Source of the DNA: RYN-133 sp963708645
GTDB lineage: Bacteria > Actinomycetota > Actinomycetes > Mycobacteriales > Jatrophihabitantaceae
Assembly: GCA_963708645.1 (NCBI GenBank)
Contig: CAVPTA010000007.1
Span: forward strand, 62,001 to 126,000
Direction: 5' to 3'
DNA length: 64,000 bases
Shown here: piece by piece, positions 1-8,902 of the stretch
How the letters are laid out: each line of letters begins with the position of its first letter
Numbering within the stretch: the stretch's first letter is position 1
Notes under the pieces: model-generated
The model's database searches: none
What the model saw: only the letters and a program-made list of their open reading frames with translations
What the model was told of the DNA's origin: nothing
Made by a program: the position numbers and the translations under genes

Positions 1-1
1 G

Positions 2-1360
2 TACGTCGAGCCGGCCGACCCGGCGGTGCTCGACGGCGGCGAGGTGAAGCCGCAGACAGGTGGCGTCACAGCCGACGCAACCACGGGGTCGATTCACGCA
101 CTGGTGAGCGATCTCGCACCTGGGCTGCAGTACCGCTACTGGTTCGAGGCAGACGGGTCGCGCTCTGTCGACGGGTTGTTCAGGACGATCCCGGTGGATC
201 GCGCAGTGCGATTCGTCGTGATCAGTTGCGCGAAGTACAACTCGGGCTTCTTCAATGCCTACAAGGCCGTCGCAGAGATGGACGACATCGACTTCGTGCT
301 GCACCTCGGTGACTACATCTACGAGGCGGCGCAAATTCCGACCGGCAAGCAGACTCCGGGGGCGGACATCGGACGGCCGATGGACCCGCTCGGAGACTGC
401 ATAACACGCAGCGACTACGACACCCGTTATGCGCTCTTCCGACGCGACGCCGACCTGCTGCACATGCACGCCCGGCACGCGATCATCGCGACGATCGACG
501 ACCACGAGCTCAGCGACAACGCCTGGCTCGGTGGTGCGCAGGAGCACGATGACGCGAAGGACGGACCGTGGATCGACCGATCGAATGCGGCGATGAGCGT
601 CTGGACGGACTGGATGCCGACGTTGCGTCATCCCGAGAAGGGCGACCACGTCTGGCAAGAGATCGATCTGGGTGAGGCAGGACGGATCCTGCTCTGCGAG
701 ACCCGCCTCGCCCGCACCGACCCCGCCGGACCCGACGGACCCGACAAGACCGCTCTCGGTCACACGCAGCGGGAATGGGCGCTGGAGGAGGTGCGCGCGG
801 GCGGCCCGGGCTGGACGTTCCTCGCTCTGCCGTCGATGATTTCCGACCTCGAGCCGGCGGTGCACGACAGCGATGCCCTGTTCGCGCTGCACAAGCTGAA
901 GATGATCGAGCCCGACAGCGATGAAGAGTTCCACGACCTGTGGGACACCTTCGGGTGGGAGCAGGATCAGCTCGTCGAAGCGGCGACTCGCACCCCGCGC
1001 ACGATCGTCCTCAGCGGTGACGTGCACTTCTCGGCCGAACATGCGCGGAGCGAATCAGTGGGCGAGTTCATCGAGTGGACCGTCACCTCGGTGACCTCGC
1101 CGAACCTTGACGACAAGATGGGCTGGCCACGCGGCGCTGAGAGCAAGAACTACGAGGCCGCACTGCTGAAGATGCTGCCCGCGATGCAGTGGTGCGACCT
1201 CGACAGCCACGGATTCCTCGTCGTGGAGGCGAGCACCCAACTCGTGTCGTGTCAGTGGTGGTTCGTCGATGGCGTGCTCGCGCCGAGCGACGGTCTCGCG
1301 ATGGGCCGCGAGGTAACGCTGCCGATGCACCGCGAGGGCACCGAACAAGCTCCGATCTGA
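2..1360 (+). CDS. PhoD-like alkaline phosphatase/phosphodiesterase, 5' end outside window
   Basis: Metallophosphatase of the PhoD family, which hydrolyses phosphate mono- or diesters and is usually exported. The frame is open to the left edge, so the N-terminus and any Tat signal lie outside the window. The first GTG, at 26, is not expected to be the true start. Numbered from that GTG, the motifs HLGDYIYE (about 93), DDHELSDN (about 157) and SGDVHFS (about 329) supply the Asp and His metal ligands of the family. A beta-rich segment ending YRYWFEADG precedes them, as in PhoD proteins. The gene converges on a methyltransferase gene 14 bp away. The substrate cannot be read from the sequence. Confidence 0.88.
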   Translation, partial: YVEPADPAVLDGGEVKPQTGGVTADATTGSIHALVSDLAPGLQYRYWFEADGSRSVDGLFRTIPVDRAVRFVVISCAKYNSGFFNAYKAVAEMDDIDFVLHLGDYIYEAAQIPTGKQTPGADIGRPMDPLGDCITRSDYDTRYALFRRDADLLHMHARHAIIATIDDHELSDNAWLGGAQEHDDAKDGPWIDRSNAAMSVWTDWMPTLRHPEKGDHVWQEIDLGEAGRILLCETRLARTDPAGPDGPDKTALGHTQREWALEEVRAGGPGWTFLALPSMISDLEPAVHDSDALFALHKLKMIEPDSDEEFHDLWDTFGWEQDQLVEAATRTPRTIVLSGDVHFSAEHARSESVGEFIEWTVTSVTSPNLDDKMGWPRGAESKNYEAALLKMLPAMQWCDLDSHGFLVVEASTQLVSCQWWFVDGVLAPSDGLAMGREVTLPMHREGTEQAPI

Positions 1361-1374
1361 CGGGCAGCCGCCGC

Positions 1375-2061
1375 TCAAGCGATGGCGGTGCCGGCGATAT
1401 GAGTGTTGAACGGGAGAAACGGCGAGCGGATCCGATACGGGGTGATGTCGACACTCGCGAAGCCCGCTGATGCGATGAGGCTCGCCAGGTCACGTTCGCA
1501 GGAACACCCCTCGAAGGCCCACGCCCATGGCCGACGCATGATCCTCTGCGACCAGCGCGTAACTGTTCGCGATCTCGCGGCCACGTGCTCGGCGAAACTG
1601 AATCGTCCTCCTGGCACGAGGATCCGGCGGATCTCGGCGAGGACCGCGACGGGGTCGGTGACCGTACACAACACCAGACTCGAAAGGACGGTTTCGACGC
1701 TGGCGTCGGGCAGGTCGATCCCTTCGCCGACGACGTTGCGGATCTCCAGTTCGACTCCACGCCGACGCGCTGCCCGGCGCAGGCGGGCGTGCATGTACGG
1801 GTTGGGCTCGATCGCGACAAGCCGCGCGCCGGACGGTAGATACCGCAGGTTCGCCCCGACGCCCGAACCCAGTTCGACGACGTTCGGCGGCAGGTCGGCG
1901 AATGCGCGCCCCTTGTGGTTGCGCATGTGCCAGTTGAGGTAACCGCCCATCGCAGAGAAGAAGGCCGAGTTGAACCGGCCGCGAGCCGGGTGCGCGGCGA
2001 ACCCCTCGGGGGCTGGGATGCGCGTGTTCGTCACCGGGATGGGACGCGTCGAAGTGGTCAT
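1375..2061 (-). CDS. Class I SAM-dependent methyltransferase
   Basis: Predicted soluble Rossmann-fold methyltransferase of 228 residues, normal for a stand-alone Methyltransf_11-type enzyme. The SAM-binding glycine loop VVELGSGVGANL is at residues 61-72, the acidic residue after strand 2 is in VAIEPN (82-87), and the late motif LVPGGRFSFAEH follows near residue 150. The C-terminal part (RWSQRIMRRPWAWAFEGCS) resembles small METTL7/UbiE-like proteins acting on hydrophobic substrates, but this is only a resemblance. The start is an ATG at 2061. The hydrolase-LuxR gene upstream on the same strand ends 54 bp before it, so the two may be co-transcribed. The methyl acceptor is unknown. Confidence 0.85.
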   Translation of the reverse strand: MTTSTRPIPVTNTRIPAPEGFAAHPARGRFNSAFFSAMGGYLNWHMRNHKGRAFADLPPNVVELGSGVGANLRYLPSGARLVAIEPNPYMHARLRRAARRRGVELEIRNVVGEGIDLPDASVETVLSSLVLCTVTDPVAVLAEIRRILVPGGRFSFAEHVAARSRTVTRWSQRIMRRPWAWAFEGCSCERDLASLIASAGFASVDITPYRIRSPFLPFNTHIAGTAIA

Positions 2062-2115
2062 AGGTCGACGGTGCCAACATCGGTCGATCCAGGCAGCAGT
2101 GGAACTACCGCACTT

Positions 2116-3144
2116 TCACTGGTCAGGCGAGGGATGCTGCGTGACGTACCAGGCTGCGATCTGGGCTCGGGATCGGAATCCCAGCCGCGTCCGGATCCGT
2201 TCGACATGCGACTCGGCGGAGCGCTCCGTGATGACCAGCTCGTCGGCGATTTGGCGATTCGACCAACCCTGCGCGACGAGCGCGGCGACCTCGAGCTGGC
2301 GTGGCGTGACGCCAGGTCGTGCCCCGCGGCCGAGCGGAGGCAAGTCGAGGCCGCCGCGGATCGCGTTGAGCACGGCCAGGGCGTCGCCGACGAACGGGAC
2401 GTGCGAGCGACCGCCAAGCACAGTCCACGTCGCGCCGCCGATGCCGTCGGCCAACCGTTCGCCCTCCGCGAGGGGTACCGCTCGGTCGTCGTTTCGGTGG
2501 ATCACGGTGGTCGGCGCGGTGATTCGAGCGAGGTCAGCGGCAACGTTGATCTCGTAACACGCTGCCAACAGCCGTGCCGCGGTAGCCGCCGACGCGGCCT
2601 CGCGCTGGTAGCGCGAGAACACTGCCCGAAACGCTGCATCCGCGTCGGGCGCGAATATCTCGGTGAGCACGTCCGACGCGAATCCCCAGTGTTGGTCGAC
2701 CAAACCGAGCACGTGCTCACGCACGGCCGGAGCAGCCACGACGTCGCCGTCGACCCATCCGCCGTAGAGGACCAGCCGCGCCACCGACTGCGGATGACGC
2801 GCGGCCCATCGCACCGCCAGCGGCGCACCGAACGACGCGCCGATCAGGTCGAAGCGGTCAGCACCGACCGCGGTCGCGACAGATTGCAAGACCTCCAGCT
2901 CGAGGGAGGGCAGGTCCGCGCGGTCGGTCGGCCCGGACAACCCGCAACCCGGCCTGTCGTACCGGACCAGCGTGCGGCCGGCCGCCAGACCCTCGTAGAA
3001 CTCGCGCTCTGCCGGCAGCGCCCACCCGAGTTCGAGATGCGACACCCACCCCGGCACGTAGATCGCGACCGGACCGGAACCGGCTACGGCGAACCGGACG
3101 TCCGTCCCGTCCGCAAGATTGGCCAGACCAAGCCGCTGCTCCAC
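2116..3144 (-). CDS. Alpha/beta hydrolase fused to a LuxR-type DNA-binding domain
   Basis: Two-domain protein of 342 residues. Residues 1-270 form an alpha/beta hydrolase with nucleophile elbow GASFG (Ser104), acidic residue in HRNDD (219-220) and catalytic His in GRSHVPF (His248). Residues 279-336 form a LuxR/GerE helix-turn-helix (TPRQLEVAALVAQGWSNRQI, then ERSAESHVERIRTRLGF). No receiver or AAA domain is present, so the hydrolase fold probably acts as ligand sensor or enzyme coupled to DNA binding. The complete triad suggests it may still turn over an ester or lactone. The GTG start at 3144 faces the GNAT gene start with a 46-bp gap, so they share a divergent promoter region, a usual place for self-regulation. 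Confidence 0.85.
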   Translation of the reverse strand: MEQRLGLANLADGTDVRFAVAGSGPVAIYVPGWVSHLELGWALPAEREFYEGLAAGRTLVRYDRPGCGLSGPTDRADLPSLELEVLQSVATAVGADRFDLIGASFGAPLAVRWAARHPQSVARLVLYGGWVDGDVVAAPAVREHVLGLVDQHWGFASDVLTEIFAPDADAAFRAVFSRYQREAASAATAARLLAACYEINVAADLARITAPTTVIHRNDDRAVPLAEGERLADGIGGATWTVLGGRSHVPFVGDALAVLNAIRGGLDLPPLGRGARPGVTPRQLEVAALVAQGWSNRQIADELVITERSAESHVERIRTRLGFRSRAQIAAWYVTQHPSPDQ

Positions 3145-3190
3145 CGGCTCATTGTGTCGCGAACGACTGGTAACCCTTACCCTCGCACGA

Positions 3191-3655
3191 GTGAAGCTGC
3201 GTCCGATGAGCGAGGGCGAGTTCGAGCAATGGTGGGACGCGACAATGGAGTCCTACGCGCAAGACCTCGCACAAGCGACCGGCAGACCCCTCGAGGCTGC
3301 CCGAAAGCGAGCGAGTGTGCAGGGTGCAGAGATGCTCCCGCACGGACTTCGGTCCGCGAACACTTGGCTCATGATCATCTGTGACGACAGCGATGCACTC
3401 GTAGGGACACTATGGGTGGGTCGGCATCCCGAGCGCGACGACTGCGCGTACGTCTACGACATAGAGGTGGACGAGTCGCGGCGAGGCGAAGGTCTCGGAC
3501 GCGCCGCCATGCTCGCGGCCGAAGAGTTGGTCCGCGACGCCGGCTTCCGAGAGATCGGACTGAACGTCTTCGGGTTCAACGAAGCCGCACAGCGCCTGTA
3601 TGCATCGTTGGACTACCGCATCGTTGCGACTCAGCTGACGAAACGCCTCGACTGA
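3191..3655 (+). CDS. GNAT family N-acetyltransferase
   Basis: Acetyl-CoA-dependent N-acetyltransferase fold, 154 residues when started at the GTG at 3191. An in-frame TTG at 3119 would add 24 residues but would run through the divergent promoter region. The acetyl-CoA-binding motif A is RRGEGLGRAAM (residues 98-107), preceded by the beta-4 strand YVYDIEVDE. The C-terminal FGFNEAAQRLYASLDYR is the typical GNAT motif B, in which an Asn and a Tyr line the active site. A Glu/Asp-rich N-terminal helix region is typical of the RimI/YncA-like branch. The acceptor amine is unknown. It is divergent from the hydrolase-LuxR gene, and a methyltransferase gene starts 6 bp downstream. Confidence 0.85.
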   Translation: MKLRPMSEGEFEQWWDATMESYAQDLAQATGRPLEAARKRASVQGAEMLPHGLRSANTWLMIICDDSDALVGTLWVGRHPERDDCAYVYDIEVDESRRGEGLGRAAMLAAEELVRDAGFREIGLNVFGFNEAAQRLYASLDYRIVATQLTKRLD

Positions 3656-3661
3656 GCGAAC

Positions 3662-4558
3662 ATGATTTCCGAGCCTGCCGTTCCGAGTGACCCGCCGCCG
3701 GGTTCACTTCCCGACCTGTCCAAGCACATGAGCGAGGTCTGGCAGCTGGCCGCGTTGGCTCGAGCGTTGGGTGGTGAACCCGACGCCCTACTGACCGGGC
3801 TGTCCGCCGCGGTCGTCGCCGCCGCGGGTCTCGAAGTCGACGGGCTTGCCGAACAGCAACGCGTCCAGCTGCTCAACGAGATACGCGCGAACCTGCAGCA
3901 GGCGGCGACGTTCGCTGCCGGGTCGTCCCTGCCGGGATGGGATCCCGATGACGACACCCTCACCACCCAGGGCCGCGCCTCGCGGCGTGTTGCCACGCTG
4001 ATCGCCGACGTCGTCGCCGCACGGTTCCCAGCGATGGCCGACCAGCTCGCCGCCGAAGGCGCCCACTTTCTGGACGTCGGAGTCGGCGTCGCACAGATCA
4101 GTATTGAACTGTGTCGGCGCTACCCGCTGCTGCAGGTCACCGGCGTCGACATCAATCGCCGTCCGCTGCGTCTGGCCGCCGAGAACGTCGCTGCCGAGAA
4201 CCTCAGCGACCGAATCGATCTGCGTCGCGCCGACATCGCCGAGCTCACCGACATCGAGGTGTTCACGGTCGCGTGGATTCCGATGCCCTTCCTTTCGCCC
4301 ATACTCGTTCGGCCGGCGCTCGGCGCCATCCACCGTGCACTGCGTCCAGGCGGATGGTTGCTGGCCGGGTGCTCAGGACCGGACAGCGACGCCATGACGA
4401 GCGCGATGAATCGATTGCGCGCAGGCATCTTGGGCGGCGGCCATCACACCGCTGCAGACACCGCCGAGTTGCTCGCCGACCTCGGTTTCGACGACATCCA
4501 CCAGCTCTCGGCCGAGCCGGGCGGACCACCCGGCCTCGTTCTGGCTCGTAAGCCGTAG
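3662..4558 (+). CDS. Class I SAM-dependent methyltransferase
   Basis: Predicted methyltransferase of 298 residues. The first ~100 residues are helical and acidic with no recognised domain. A Rossmann core follows, with FLDVGVGVAQISIEL near residue 137, the acidic strand-2 end VTGVDINRRPL, and the post-core motif HRALRPGGWLLAG. The N-terminal helical segment suggests dimerisation, as in small-molecule O-methyltransferases. The gene lies 6 bp after the GNAT gene and 23 bp before the GH15 gene on the same strand, so the run from 3191 to about 7608 is probably one transcription unit. The substrate is unknown. Confidence 0.82.
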   Translation: MISEPAVPSDPPPGSLPDLSKHMSEVWQLAALARALGGEPDALLTGLSAAVVAAAGLEVDGLAEQQRVQLLNEIRANLQQAATFAAGSSLPGWDPDDDTLTTQGRASRRVATLIADVVAARFPAMADQLAAEGAHFLDVGVGVAQISIELCRRYPLLQVTGVDINRRPLRLAAENVAAENLSDRIDLRRADIAELTDIEVFTVAWIPMPFLSPILVRPALGAIHRALRPGGWLLAGCSGPDSDAMTSAMNRLRAGILGGGHHTAADTAELLADLGFDDIHQLSAEPGGPPGLVLARKP

Positions 4559-4581
4559 ACCGACCGCGCGGAGGTGGTCGT

Positions 4582-6459
4582 GTGGGTACGACAGCGATAG
4601 CTGACTACGCGCTCCTGTCGGATCGGCACAGTGCAGCGCTGGTGAGCCGCGACGGGTCGATCGACTGGTTGTGTTTCCCCCGCTTCGACAGCCCGTCCAT
4701 CTTCGCTCGTCTGCTCGGCGACGAGGCCGGCCATTGGTCGATCCAGGTCGCGAACTCCACAGAAGTCACGCGCCGCTACCTCGACCGAACCATGGTGTTG
4801 GAGACGACCTTTCGCACGCCGTCGGGCACGGTACGAGTCACGGACGCGCTCGCCATGGGCGATGGCAATCGAGGGCACCAGCTCGGCACAGATGCGCCGC
4901 ATCTTCTGCTGCGGCGTGCGACCTGTGTCGAGGGAGAGACCGACTTGCACGTGGAGTACGTCCCGCGACCCGGTTACGGGCTGATCCGTCCCCAACTCGA
5001 CGATGTCGACGGTGGTGTCATCGCCAGAGCAGGCGACGACGTCCTGGCCGCTCTTTCTGCTCCTATGCCCATGACCATCGACAAGTCGTCCGCCTCAGGC
5101 CGGCTGCACCTTCGCCGCGGCGACAGCGCGGGCTTCGCTCTGCAGCACAGGACGCAGTCCGAAGCGGACGCGAACCCGGTATGGGATCAAACCGAGATCG
5201 GCGCGCGACTCGACGACACCGTGTCGGCGTGGGAGTCGTGGTCAGACCTTCACCAGGCCTACGTGGGTCCGTGGCGAGACCTGGTGCATCACAGCGGACG
5301 GGTATTGCAGTCGCTTTCTTTTGCCTCCACCGGCGCGATCTGCGCAGCGGCTACCACGTCCCTGCCGGAGGTGGTCGGTGGCGGCCGGAACTGGGATTAC
5401 CGCTACGCGTGGGTGCGGGACGCGTCCTTCACGATCCAGGCCCTGTGGGTGGCGGCCTGCCCGGACGAAGCCAACGAGTTCTTCAACTACGTGACGAACT
5501 CCGCCGCAGGCTCACTGGACCGCTGCGACGGCCTGCAGATCATGTTCGGCGTCGGCGGCGAACACGACCTGACCGAACGCGAACTGCCGCACCTGGAGGG
5601 CTGGCGACACTCAGTACCGGTTCGCGTCGGCAACGGCGCCTGGACGCAGCGCCAGCTCGACGTCTACGGCGAGTTGCTCGGCGCCGTGCACCGGCTCTCC
5701 GACCACGTCTTCGACGACTCCGGACGGGTTGGGCCGACGGCCGACCCGGACAGGTGGGGTGCTGCCCCTGAGCTGGAACCGGCCACCCGACAGTTCTTCG
5801 TCCAACTGGCCGACACCGCCGCGCGACGTTGGGAGGAGAAGGACCAGGGCATCTGGGAAGTACGGGGCGCGCCCCGCGACTTCCTCTACTCGAAGTTGAT
5901 GTGCTGGGTCGCCCTCGAGCGAGCCGTCGCGCTGGCCGACCGTCTGGACGCTTCCGACCGGGTCGATTATTGGCGACAGACCCAGGCCCGGATCCATGAG
6001 GCGATCGTGACCAAGGGCTGGAGTGACCGCGCCAACGCCTTCACCCAGTCTTTCGATTCGGAGGAGTTGGACGCGTCCAATCTGATGATTCCGCTGGTCG
6101 GATTCCTGCCCGCCGACGATCCCCGAGTGCTGGCCACGATCGAGGCGACCGAAGAACGGCTCACCGACGAGCGTGGCCTCGTCTACCGCTATCGCTCGCA
6201 CGACGGGCTCGAGGGCGAAGAAGGCACGTTCCTGCTGTGCACGTTCTGGCTGGCGCAGGCCCTGGCTACAACTGGCCAGGCCGCGCGAGCCCGCGTCGTG
6301 TTCGAACGGGCCGTCGCCTTCGTCAACGACGTCGGCCTGCTCGCCGAGGAAGTCGATCCCGTCAGCGGCGAACTCTTGGGCAACTTCCCGCAGGCCTTCA
6401 GCCACATCGGGCTCGTCAACGCTGCCTGGGCCATTGCTGAGGCCGAACGCAGCGCATAA
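4582..6459 (+). CDS. Glycoside hydrolase family 15 protein (glucoamylase/trehalase-like)
   Basis: GH15 enzyme, 625 residues, of the bacterial cytosolic type that opens with IADYALLSDRHSAALVSRDG and SIDWLCFPRFDSP. The N-terminal beta-sandwich (about 1-270) is followed by an (alpha/alpha)6 barrel with NWDYRYAWVRDASFT near 272. The two catalytic glutamates are probably in KDQGIWEVRG (near 420) and in LLAEEVDP (near 587). Known members cleave alpha-1,4-glucans or trehalose; the sequence alone does not decide. There is no signal peptide. The GTG start at 4582 is preceded by GGAGG. It could work on storage glucan or trehalose together with the adjacent stress-type VOC and redoxin genes, which is an inference from position. 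Confidence 0.9.
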   Translation: MGTTAIADYALLSDRHSAALVSRDGSIDWLCFPRFDSPSIFARLLGDEAGHWSIQVANSTEVTRRYLDRTMVLETTFRTPSGTVRVTDALAMGDGNRGHQLGTDAPHLLLRRATCVEGETDLHVEYVPRPGYGLIRPQLDDVDGGVIARAGDDVLAALSAPMPMTIDKSSASGRLHLRRGDSAGFALQHRTQSEADANPVWDQTEIGARLDDTVSAWESWSDLHQAYVGPWRDLVHHSGRVLQSLSFASTGAICAAATTSLPEVVGGGRNWDYRYAWVRDASFTIQALWVAACPDEANEFFNYVTNSAAGSLDRCDGLQIMFGVGGEHDLTERELPHLEGWRHSVPVRVGNGAWTQRQLDVYGELLGAVHRLSDHVFDDSGRVGPTADPDRWGAAPELEPATRQFFVQLADTAARRWEEKDQGIWEVRGAPRDFLYSKLMCWVALERAVALADRLDASDRVDYWRQTQARIHEAIVTKGWSDRANAFTQSFDSEELDASNLMIPLVGFLPADDPRVLATIEATEERLTDERGLVYRYRSHDGLEGEEGTFLLCTFWLAQALATTGQAARARVVFERAVAFVNDVGLLAEEVDPVSGELLGNFPQAFSHIGLVNAAWAIAEAERSA

Positions 6460-6522
6460 CTTCAGAGCAGGTCGCCGGGCCCGTGTCAGCCGGGACGGGT
6501 CCAAGACCAACGGGGGTGTCTG

Positions 6523-6975
6523 ATGGCTGAATCCACACAACTCGCCGAGCAAATGGTCCTTTGCCACTTCATTGTCTCTGACGACATCGAGCGGTCACGG
6601 CGTTTCTACATCGACGTGCTCGGCGGCCGGTTGGCCTTCTCCAACGCAGACCTGACCTATGTCGAGCTCGCCGGTGCTTTCATCATCATCAATGGCGGCG
6701 GTGGCCCGACGGACGACAAGCCCGCAGTGACCCTGGAGACGCCACAGGACCCCGACAGGGTCAGCAGCTTCCTCAATATCCGGGTCAAAGACATTCACGC
6801 CCGCTATTCCGAATGGAGCGCTCGGGGTGCTCAATTTCTGACGCCACCCAAGCAGCACGAATTCGAGATCCGTTGCTACATCCGCGATCCGGACGGCCAT
6901 CTGATCGAGGTCGGGCAAACCACTGATCCCGACGGCGACTGGTCGCCGTGGTTACGAACCACGGCCACGCCATGA
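6523..6975 (+). CDS. VOC superfamily protein (glyoxalase/bleomycin-resistance fold)
   Basis: Single-domain vicinal-oxygen-chelate protein of 150 residues. Two beta-alpha-beta-beta-beta modules are visible: one begins CHFIVSDDIERSRRFYIDVL (residues 14-33), and the second ends in CYIRDPDGHLIEVGQ, where the terminal Glu is the usual metal ligand. The first-module His in CHF is the matching ligand. Such proteins isomerise, dioxygenate or bind small electrophiles. The specific reaction is unknown. It sits 63 bp after the GH15 gene and shortly before the redoxin gene on the same strand. Confidence 0.85.
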   Translation: MAESTQLAEQMVLCHFIVSDDIERSRRFYIDVLGGRLAFSNADLTYVELAGAFIIINGGGGPTDDKPAVTLETPQDPDRVSSFLNIRVKDIHARYSEWSARGAQFLTPPKQHEFEIRCYIRDPDGHLIEVGQTTDPDGDWSPWLRTTATP

Positions 6976-7008
6976 AGACGATCCGGACAGGTGAGAGGCG
7001 GTCATCGC

Positions 7009-7608
7009 ATGCGTTCTGACATCAGACCAGGTGGCGTGTTCCCGGACTACTCGTTACCGGACCACACCGGAACAGTCCGCGCGCTGAGCGAGCTCCAGGG
7101 CGACGATCCGCTCATCCTCACTCTGGCGCGCGGCCATTACTGCCCGAAGGAGCATCAGCAGCACCTCGAGCTGGCGGCGAATTATCCGAAGATCGCGGTC
7201 AGTTACACGCAGGTCGTAACAATCGCCACCGACGAGCATCACACGCTGCAGGAGTTCCGCGCTTCGGTCGGCGCCCAGTGGACGTTCCTGTCAGACCCCG
7301 GCCGCACGATCCAGCGCGACCTCGACATCCAGGAATACACCGACCCCGACAACGATCCGATGATCCCGCACACGCTGGTGCTCAAGCCGGGACTGGTCAT
7401 CCACAGCGTCTACAACGGGTACTGGTTCTGGGGACGGCCGTCGTTCTACGACTTGTGGCGCGACCTTCGCGCGGCGTTGACTGAATCCCGCCCCGACTGG
7501 GATCTGAGCAGGCCCGGTCTGCGCGAGGCCTGGGACAAAGGCGATTACGCGAACTTCCACGGCTGGGACAAGCGGCAGAAGTCGACGCCTACGTCCCACC
7601 CGTCCTAA
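7009..7608 (+). CDS. Peroxiredoxin-like (AhpC/TSA-fold) redoxin domain protein
   Basis: Thioredoxin-fold protein of 199 residues. The ATG at 7009 is chosen over a GTG at 6991 because GAGAGG sits at 6993-6998 just before it. The opening GGVFPDYSLPDHTGTVRALS is the classic redoxin entry strand. The cysteine in ARGHYCPKEHQQH occupies roughly the peroxidatic position but lacks the usual Pro-x-x-x-Thr-x-x-Cys order, so activity may differ from AhpC. Only this Cys is conserved-looking and no resolving CXXC is seen. The long C-terminal tail (after residue 150) is Trp- and Asp-rich. A short hairpin follows the stop. Confidence 0.72.
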   Translation: MRSDIRPGGVFPDYSLPDHTGTVRALSELQGDDPLILTLARGHYCPKEHQQHLELAANYPKIAVSYTQVVTIATDEHHTLQEFRASVGAQWTFLSDPGRTIQRDLDIQEYTDPDNDPMIPHTLVLKPGLVIHSVYNGYWFWGRPSFYDLWRDLRAALTESRPDWDLSRPGLREAWDKGDYANFHGWDKRQKSTPTSHPS

Positions 7609-7620
7609 CGGACGAGCGGT

Positions 7621-7635
7621 CGGACTGGCAGTCCG
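7621..7635 (+). terminator. Short hairpin after the redoxin gene
   Basis: CGGACT-GGC-AGTCCG is a perfect 6-bp inverted repeat with a 3-nt loop, 12 bp after the redoxin stop. No T-run follows, so it is a weak candidate intrinsic terminator or a processing site closing the 3.2-7.6 kb transcription unit. The rest of the 157-bp gap shows no gene. Confidence 0.3.
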
Positions 7636-7765
7636 GCCACGCACCATCGACTTCAAACGACTCGGGCGCGTCAGCGACTTGCAGCCCTACCTCGGCGCGA
7701 TCGACTGATACAACGCAAAATCCTGCTCCTACCGCTTCTTCTGATTTGCGCCTTATCCTTCGGAT

Positions 7766-8115
7766 ATGCCATCGAGCCCTGGGATCCCTGGTTGGTTCAT
7801 CGCATTGTTCGTGATCATGCTGTTGATCGGCATCGGCACGGCGATCTGGCGCGTCACGACAGCCCGTCAGATCGCAAAGGACGCGGGGCTCGATCCGAAC
7901 ACCGCAACGCGGATGACGCTGCTCAGCAAAGATGGCATCGACGCCACGTACCTGGCTTCGGCGATTCATCTCGTCAACAGCAATCGCATTCGAGTCAGCC
8001 GGCGGACAAGACTGCAACCGAACGACTACAGGAACTGCAGGCGCTCAAAGACAAGGGCCTCGTGACCGACGACGAATACACCGCGCGGCGACAGCGAATC
8101 CTCGACTCGATCTAG
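7766..8115 (+). pseudogene. Membrane protein with C-terminal SHOCT domain, reading frame broken
   Basis: The first frame encodes one transmembrane helix (WFIALFVIMLLIGIGTAIW, residues 10-28) and a short linker typical of small actinobacterial SHOCT proteins (GLDPNTATRMTLLS). The domain itself (TERLQELQALKDKGLVTDDE, then YTARRQRILDSI) lies in a different frame ending at 8115. One missing base between about 7955 and 8000 explains both halves. Read straight through, the first frame would end at 8065 with an Arg-rich tail. SHOCT domains are short helical hairpins used in oligomerisation. Either a real frameshift or an assembly indel; see the frameshift finding. Confidence 0.7.
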
Positions 8116-8147
8116 GCTCCGCAACGTGCGTCATTGGCCGCCAATGA

Positions 8148-8855
8148 CTATTCCTCGATAGCCCCGCCCACTGTGCGCAGATGCTCGCGGAAACTCAGCG
8201 AGGGCATGTTTTCCCGCTTGGCAAGGTAGGCGCGGAACTGTAACTGGCTGCGTAGCGAGGTACCTGCCCGGACGCGATCGGCCTGGCGCCGCTCGGCATC
8301 GCGAATCGTCTCCGCCAGCGCGAGAATCTCCTCGGCCTGCGCGTTGGGGAGGAAGAGCACGCCATCATCGTTGCCGAGAACCAGATCCTCGCGGCTCACC
8401 GACCAGTCTCCGACGACGGCTGACTCCAGCGCGTCATGCGCGCGGGCGTCGAGCCGCAGCGGGCCGGTGGGGATCGCTCCCAGGCTGAAGACCGGCAGAC
8501 CGATCGCTCGTATGTCAGCGGTGTCGCGATGCAGCCCCCAGATGACGATGCCTACTAGGCCGGCTGCCTTAGCCTCGAGAGCCACCAGGTCACCGACGCA
8601 CGCTTCATCCAGGCGTCCACCGTTGTCGACCACCAGCACGTCGCCCGGTGCTGCCACCTCGAATGCCTCCAGGAAGACAACGACGCTGCCGACATGCCTG
8701 GCGGGACACACCCGTCCGGCCAGCCGGCTGCCAGGCACCACCGCGCGCACGAGAGCCGGAGCGCAACGCACTGGGACGTGGGCGCGTAGGCAGGCGTCGG
8801 CCACGTGCGCTGTGGTGAGAGCTGCGAAGCGGTGCTGCAACGTTTGGTGGTCCAT
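8148..8855 (-). CDS. RraA-like / demethylmenaquinone methyltransferase-fold protein
   Basis: RraA-family protein of 235 residues. The fold is shared by RNase E inhibitor RraA and by HMG/oxaloacetate aldolases. Visible motifs are TTAHVADACLRA near the N-terminus, GRVCPARHVGS, GDVLVVDNGGRLDEACVGDL and GIVIWGLHRDTADIRAIGLP, the GGxxxxA-type and metal-site loops. Asp in the ALHRD-like position matches aldolase-type members, so a retro-aldol role is possible. The ATG at 8855 is preferred because GGAAAGAAG lies upstream; an ATG at 8873 is an alternative. It is 47 bp downstream of the MFS gene and probably shares its transcript, which suggests handling of a substrate imported by that transporter. 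Confidence 0.8.
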   Translation of the reverse strand: MDHQTLQHRFAALTTAHVADACLRAHVPVRCAPALVRAVVPGSRLAGRVCPARHVGSVVVFLEAFEVAAPGDVLVVDNGGRLDEACVGDLVALEAKAAGLVGIVIWGLHRDTADIRAIGLPVFSLGAIPTGPLRLDARAHDALESAVVGDWSVSREDLVLGNDDGVLFLPNAQAEEILALAETIRDAERRQADRVRAGTSLRSQLQFRAYLAKRENMPSLSFREHLRTVGGAIEE

Positions 8856-8902
8856 GAAAATACTTCTTTCCATGAGGTGGCCGCGCATCTCGTGCCATTT
8901 AT

